A stretch of DNA of 49,484 bases from Cellulomonas cellasea. GTDB taxonomy: Bacteria; Actinomycetota; Actinomycetes; Actinomycetales; Cellulomonadaceae. Both the position numbers and the translations under genes were made by a program. This document shows, piece after piece, positions 46,176-49,484 of the stretch (position 1 is the stretch's first letter; every line of letters starts with the position of its first letter). The stretch lies in the NCBI RefSeq assembly GCF_006538745.1, contig NZ_BJLR01000042.1:1-49484 (forward strand). Reading direction: 5' to 3'. Under the pieces are notes generated by a model that was not told the origin of the DNA, did no database searches, and saw nothing but the letters and a program-made list of their open reading frames with translations.

Positions 46176-47660
46176 TCAGGCTCCGGGTGCCGGGGTCCGG
46201 CGTCGACGAGGGCGGCGCTCGGGCCGCGCGGCATCGGGCTCGCCGGCGGACGACGTGGGCGACGGCGCCCGGTCACGCGATGCCTCCTGGGCTGGCCGGA
46301 CGACTGGCAGGACACCGGCTCCCGTCAGTATGTCGGGCACTTCGGCCTGCGGGATGTACCAGGCGCGGGCCAGCGTGCGCGGGCCCATGCCGTCGAGGTA
46401 GAACACACCGGCGCAGGTCAGGCGACCGGAACGGTCGTAGCTGCCGGGGATGTCGTGCGGGGCGCCGAGCCCGTCGCGGGCGCTGCCGGGGATGATGACG
46501 TCGCTCACGGTCGCGGTCATCACGCGGTGCCCGATGCGGATGTCGAGGTTCGACCGGATGACAGACGGGATGACATCGGTCGTGGGTTGCTGCGTCGTCA
46601 GGATGAGCGTGATGCCGGCCGAGCGCGAGCGCGCGGCGAGGTCCTCGAGGGCACGTAGGCCGCGCTCCTTGAGCTTCTTGTCCCCGCACATCGTGACCGC
46701 GCTCAGCTCGTCCACGACCAGCAGGACGACGGGGCCGTCCGCGAGGGTCCAACAGCTCTGGAACTGACCCGCGAGGGCGCCCTGACGGGCACGCATCTCG
46801 ACGCAGAGCGCCTCAAGCATCTCGACGATGCCGTCGGGCGTCGTCGCATACCGCTCGGCCCACGGCCGAAAGCCCGCCATCTCGGTCTGCTTCGGGTCGG
46901 CCAACCACACGCGGGCGCCGGAACGGATGGCGGCAACCGTGAGCTGCGTCTGGCACGACGACTTGCCAGAGCCGGATGCCCCGGCGATGAGGTAGCGCAG
47001 CCCACCGGCGGCCGGCAGGAACAGCGGCAGCTCGACGTCCTTCCCGTTGCGGTCCAGAGCGACCGTGACCCAACTGCCAGCGGCGGCCTCCCAACCGTCG
47101 GCTGCGACCGGGGCGGGACCTTCCAGCGGGTCGGACAGCAGGTCGCGTGTGACGCCGTTGAGCTTCACGACGCCGGGCGCGTCGTCATCGGCGGCGTTCA
47201 GCGTGAGGTAGCCCAGCGCCTCGCGAAGCGCAGGCGCGGCGTTCAGCACTTGCGCGCGGGTGCCACCGTGCGGGATTCGCACCGTCAGCTCATCACCGAA
47301 CGGAAACGAGGCAACGACGACCTCAGCGTCGAGGTTCAGGTGCGCGAGCACCGCCCGTGCAGCCTGAGACCGCTCGCGTGAGTAGCGGCCCGCCCGGTGC
47401 TCCGTCTCCCGGGCGGCGTACCAGGCCGATGCGGGCGCCCAGCTGGTCCGCAGCAGCCACCACGCCAGAGGCGAGGCCAGCGCGGTTGCGCCGAGGACGC
47501 CGGCGCCGTGCGCTCGTTCGGCCATGCCAAGCACCAGGCAGGCGTAGACCCACACCCGTCGATGGAACGGGGTGAACACCAAGCGCAGCAGGCGCCAAGC
47601 AAGAACGGCCAGCACGGCCGCGGTACCGGCGTCGCCGGCCGGAGTATTGGTCTCGGTCAT
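46176..47660 (-). CDS. FtsK/SpoIIIE-like DNA translocase (TraB-type conjugation protein)
   Basis: A 494-residue protein with two short hydrophobic stretches near the front (about 10-30 and 55-75), a variable middle, and the FtsK/SpoIIIE ATPase: Walker A GASGSGKSS (227-235), VWLADPKQTE, Walker B VVLLVVDEL (Asp317, Glu318) and the TQQPTTDVIPSVIRSNLDIRIGHRV segment split over the end. The tail is Pro/Arg-rich. In actinomycete integrative elements such a single protein moves double-stranded DNA between cells. The ATG has GGAAG seven bases upstream. Confidence 0.88.
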   Translation of the reverse strand: MTETNTPAGDAGTAAVLAVLAWRLLRLVFTPFHRRVWVYACLVLGMAERAHGAGVLGATALASPLAWWLLRTSWAPASAWYAARETEHRAGRYSRERSQAARAVLAHLNLDAEVVVASFPFGDELTVRIPHGGTRAQVLNAAPALREALGYLTLNAADDDAPGVVKLNGVTRDLLSDPLEGPAPVAADGWEAAAGSWVTVALDRNGKDVELPLFLPAAGGLRYLIAGASGSGKSSCQTQLTVAAIRSGARVWLADPKQTEMAGFRPWAERYATTPDGIVEMLEALCVEMRARQGALAGQFQSCWTLADGPVVLLVVDELSAVTMCGDKKLKERGLRALEDLAARSRSAGITLILTTQQPTTDVIPSVIRSNLDIRIGHRVMTATVSDVIIPGSARDGLGAPHDIPGSYDRSGRLTCAGVFYLDGMGPRTLARAWYIPQAEVPDILTGAGVLPVVRPAQEASRDRAPSPTSSAGEPDAARPERRPRRRRTPAPGA

Positions 47661-47737
47661 CGGGGTACTTCCGGGGTCAGAGGCGTTGTTGCCGGGGTGG
47701 CGGTGGTGGTACGACCGACAAGTGCGGTGCGGGAAGG

Positions 47738-47767
47738 GGGCCCGGCCCGTGGTTGTGGACCGGGCCC
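47738..47767. terminator. GC-rich hairpin between SCO3933-like and ftsK-like genes
   Basis: GGGCCCGG (47738-47745) and CCGGGCCC (47760-47767) form a perfect 8-bp stem with a 14-base loop in the 129-bp spacer, just after the SCO3933-like stop on the minus strand. It may attenuate read-through into ftsK. Confidence 0.55.
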
Positions 47768-47789
47768 TGTCCCCTGGCGCGAGTGCCGG

Positions 47790-48143
47790 TCAGCCCTCGC
47801 GGTGACCGCCGCTCTTCGGCGCGAGAACCACAGAGTCGGCGGAGTAGGAGACGCGCCCGTCGCGCAGCACCCGTGCGGTCAGACCCGTGATGGTGAGCTG
47901 GGCCAGCGGGGCCGGGAAGTTCGGCGCGGTCATGGCAGGGATGCGCACGCGAATGGTCTCGGCGCCGTCCTGCCCGGCGACAACGGCCTCGACCTGCCAC
48001 AGCGGGACGCCGGCGTCGTTCGTGGCCTGGCCGACGGCGCGGGCATCTGCGCCCGAGCCCTCGTAGCGCTGAGCAGGGCGGGCCTCACCGGCGGTTGCGG
48101 CGAGCACGGCGTGAAGGCGGGCGGTGTCGATGGGCAGAAGCAT
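47790..48143 (-). CDS. SCO3933-like regulatory protein of the integrative element
   Basis: A 117-residue soluble protein whose front (MLLPIDTARLHAVL), WQVEAVVAGQDGAETIRVRIPA and LAQLTITGLTARVLRDGRVSYSADSVVLAP segments match the SCO3933-family regulatory proteins found beside FtsK-like genes in actinomycete plasmids and integrative elements. Function in the family is not well defined. The ATG has GGAG seven bases upstream. An inverted repeat at 48216-48250 upstream of it could be its operator. Confidence 0.75.
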   Translation of the reverse strand: MLLPIDTARLHAVLAATAGEARPAQRYEGSGADARAVGQATNDAGVPLWQVEAVVAGQDGAETIRVRIPAMTAPNFPAPLAQLTITGLTARVLRDGRVSYSADSVVLAPKSGGHREG

Positions 48144-48215
48144 GGGAAGTCTCCAAGGTCACGGGCAGCGGGGTTGCTGTACCCCGAACCGTGTCGGCAA
48201 GGGCCGATAGCGCAA

Positions 48216-48250
48216 GGAGGTTGCTCCGCCATCGAACGGAAGCAAACTCC
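48216..48250. promoter_or_regulatory. Inverted repeat, possible operator of the element operon
   Basis: GGAGGTTGCTCC (48216-48227) and GGAAGCAAACTCC (48238-48250) are inverted copies with one mismatch and one extra base. They lie 73 bp upstream of the SCO3933-like start, a suitable place for a repressor of the transfer and replication genes. Confidence 0.5.
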
Positions 48251-48266
48251 GCGATGTCTTACCAAG

Positions 48267-48285
48267 GGGCCGGCTGCGCCGGCCC
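48267..48285 (-). terminator. Hairpin downstream of the integrase gene
   Basis: GGGCCGGC (48267-48274) and GCCGGCCC (48278-48285) form a perfect 8-bp stem with a three-base loop, about 125 bp after the integrase stop on the minus strand. Confidence 0.45.
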
Positions 48286-48409
48286 GGCGTGGGGACCGAG
48301 CGCGCCTGCACGCACCCCGGCCGGTGCCGCGCTTCGCGCGCGTGGACGCTGGCGCGCCCACGCCGGCCAGGGGCCCCGCGAGCGTCTCGCCCGCTCCCCA
48401 CGCCTTGGT

Positions 48410-49444
48410 TCAGCTCCGCGCCTGTGCGTCGCGGCAGACGGGGGTGCACAGCGGGTGTGGGGTGCCCGTTCGCTGGTGGAGCGCCTCAGCCACCTCGGGC
48501 AGCGTTGCGACCGTGTAGCCGGAGGTCGTCGTCGTGCCCGTGTGCCCGGCAAGCAGTGCAGCGACCGCCTCGCCGGCGCAACGCTCGGTCTCGGTCAATG
48601 CGGTGTGCCGGACCCAGTGGATGGAGACACCCAGAGACGCTGCCCACTCCAACGATTCCTGCCAGCGCTCCGCAAGCGTGTTGTAGCGGCGGCGGGTAAG
48701 GGCACCGCCACGGCGGTAGCGGAAGACCTCGGCGGCTGCCGGCTGGTTGTCCCCACCACGCTCACGAACATGGGCGCCGAGCGCTCGCATCAGCTCACTT
48801 GTGATGGGTGCTTCGCGCGTCTTGCGGCCCTTCTCCAACAGTCGGACGGTCGACCGACGCGAGTCCAGTGCGCCGATGGTGAGACCGATGGCGCCCTCGC
48901 GTCGTGCGCCGGTCTCCCAGTGGAAGCGCAGCAGGAGTGCGTCGAGCTCGGGGTCGTCCCCGCTTTCGGAGGCGACGGAGGCGAGGTCAGCCAGCTCGGA
49001 CGCATCGAGAGCGGGTCGGAGTCGAGGTGTGCGCTTCACCTGGGCGACATCGGCAGCAGGGCTGGTGCGAACCAGACCGTCCTCAATCGCGAGCTTCCAC
49101 ACGTAGCGGGCGGTGGACAGAGCGTTTCGAGCCGCACCTGTCCCGTTCGTCCCGTTGGCCCGTGAGACGGCGTTCTCCTGGCACCAGTTCATGAACTCTC
49201 GGATGTCGGACGGCTTGACCTCGTCGAGGCGCCGTGAACCCAGCCGGGTCCCCAGCTTCTTCCAGTAGCTCTCCATCGTGCGACGGCTCGTGCTGTTCGT
49301 CAGCGCTTCGACCTTGATGAGGAACTCGGCGACCGTTGGCACATTGCTCACCGACGCGACGTCACCGGCCATGAGGTCATCGACCGTGACGCCCATTCGC
49401 GACAGCATCAGTCGGGCGGCAGCCAGCTCCTCCGCGGTGGGCAT
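48410..49444 (-). CDS. int: Tyrosine recombinase (integrase) of the integrative element
   Basis: A 344-residue site-specific recombinase. The N-terminal core-binding domain is at about 35-125. The catalytic set is complete: Arg181 (in GARREG), a Lys in the LLEKGRKTR loop (Lys205 or Lys208), His276 and Arg279 (IHWVRH), His301 (GHTG) and the nucleophile Tyr310 (TSGYT). The ATG has AAGGA six bases upstream. It is the outermost visible gene of the element, so one attachment site probably lies just beyond the window end. Confidence 0.9.
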   Translation of the reverse strand: MPTAEELAAARLMLSRMGVTVDDLMAGDVASVSNVPTVAEFLIKVEALTNSTSRRTMESYWKKLGTRLGSRRLDEVKPSDIREFMNWCQENAVSRANGTNGTGAARNALSTARYVWKLAIEDGLVRTSPAADVAQVKRTPRLRPALDASELADLASVASESGDDPELDALLLRFHWETGARREGAIGLTIGALDSRRSTVRLLEKGRKTREAPITSELMRALGAHVRERGGDNQPAAAEVFRYRRGGALTRRRYNTLAERWQESLEWAASLGVSIHWVRHTALTETERCAGEAVAALLAGHTGTTTTSGYTVATLPEVAEALHQRTGTPHPLCTPVCRDAQARS

Positions 49445-49484
49445 CAGGCTTCCTTCGGGTCGAGCGTGTGGGTGGGCCTCAGAA

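Larger units (their letters stand above)
48144..48409. other. Regulatory spacer between SCO3933-like gene and integrase
   Basis: This 266-bp spacer carries an inverted repeat at 48216-48250, a GGGCCGGC/GCCGGCCC hairpin at 48267-48285, and further GC-rich symmetric segments (around 48330-48370) but no reading frame with a ribosome site. It probably holds the operon promoter and the integrase terminator. Confidence 0.5.
44140..49484. mobile_element. Actinomycete integrative and conjugative element (right end outside window)
   Basis: int, SCO3933-like, ftsK-like, rep and a small membrane protein gene are consecutive on the minus strand, the core of elements such as pSAM2 that integrate by a tyrosine recombinase and transfer as double-stranded DNA. 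The visible left limit is uncertain and may extend to about 42.6 kb to include the DndB-like gene and the tRNA-like sequence. The right end, presumably near the integrase start, is outside the window. Confidence 0.75.

Overview
The window is very GC-rich DNA with dense, mostly gap-free coding and many GTG starts. It carries mycothiol ligase MshC, the Pup-system enzymes Dop and ARC, an SCO7613-type membrane giant and an SCO3933-type protein. Together these point to an actinobacterium, most likely a Micrococcales genome of the Cellulomonas kind (inference from gene content, not from a marker gene). No tRNA, rRNA, CRISPR array or insertion sequence was recognised.

Positions 1-22.6 kb are a conserved chromosomal core. 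An SCO7613-type multi-spanning protein (cut by the window start) faces a minus-strand run of M50 protease, trmI, arc and dop. Then come a Cas4-like RecB nuclease, a HAD phosphatase, a TetR/SDR/VOC unit with two visible operators, a lipoprotein, a PAC2 protein, mshC, uppP, an aldo/keto reductase, two small proteins and an M20 peptidase. Many of these gene types also occur together in the Mycobacterium tuberculosis Rv2111c-Rv2141c region. Pup, PafA and the 20S subunits, which usually accompany arc and dop, are not in the window.

Positions 22.6-33.8 kb hold metabolic and accessory genes: an M3 oligopeptidase, GNAT, DHFR-like protein, alanine dehydrogenase, a 43-residue orphan small protein next to a gene-poor 0.4 kb stretch, a CPYC flavoprotein reductase, SurE, an OhrR-like regulator with a perfect palindrome in front of an unknown small protein, DUF2071, SnoaL-like, VOC and MFS genes.

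Positions 33.8-44.1 kb look like a defence and accessory island. A three-gene SMC-like operon (JetA, JetB, JetC) lacks the JetD nuclease of a complete Wadjet system, and a 30-bp tandem repeat sits where JetD would be expected. Next to it are an unknown beta-rich protein, a Fic protein, an unknown 181-residue protein, a tRNA-like three-way-junction sequence, and an orphan DndB-like gene preceded by four GTACGTGC/G motifs spaced exactly 20 bp apart.

Positions 44.1-49.5 kb are an actinomycete integrative and conjugative element module: small membrane protein, rolling-circle Rep, FtsK-like DNA translocase, SCO3933-like protein and tyrosine integrase, all on the minus strand. The right end lies beyond the window.

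A recurring regulatory theme is a YAnnnT hexamer 6-8 nt before an ATG or GTG with no Shine-Dalgarno sequence, seen at more than a dozen genes and consistent with leaderless transcripts.
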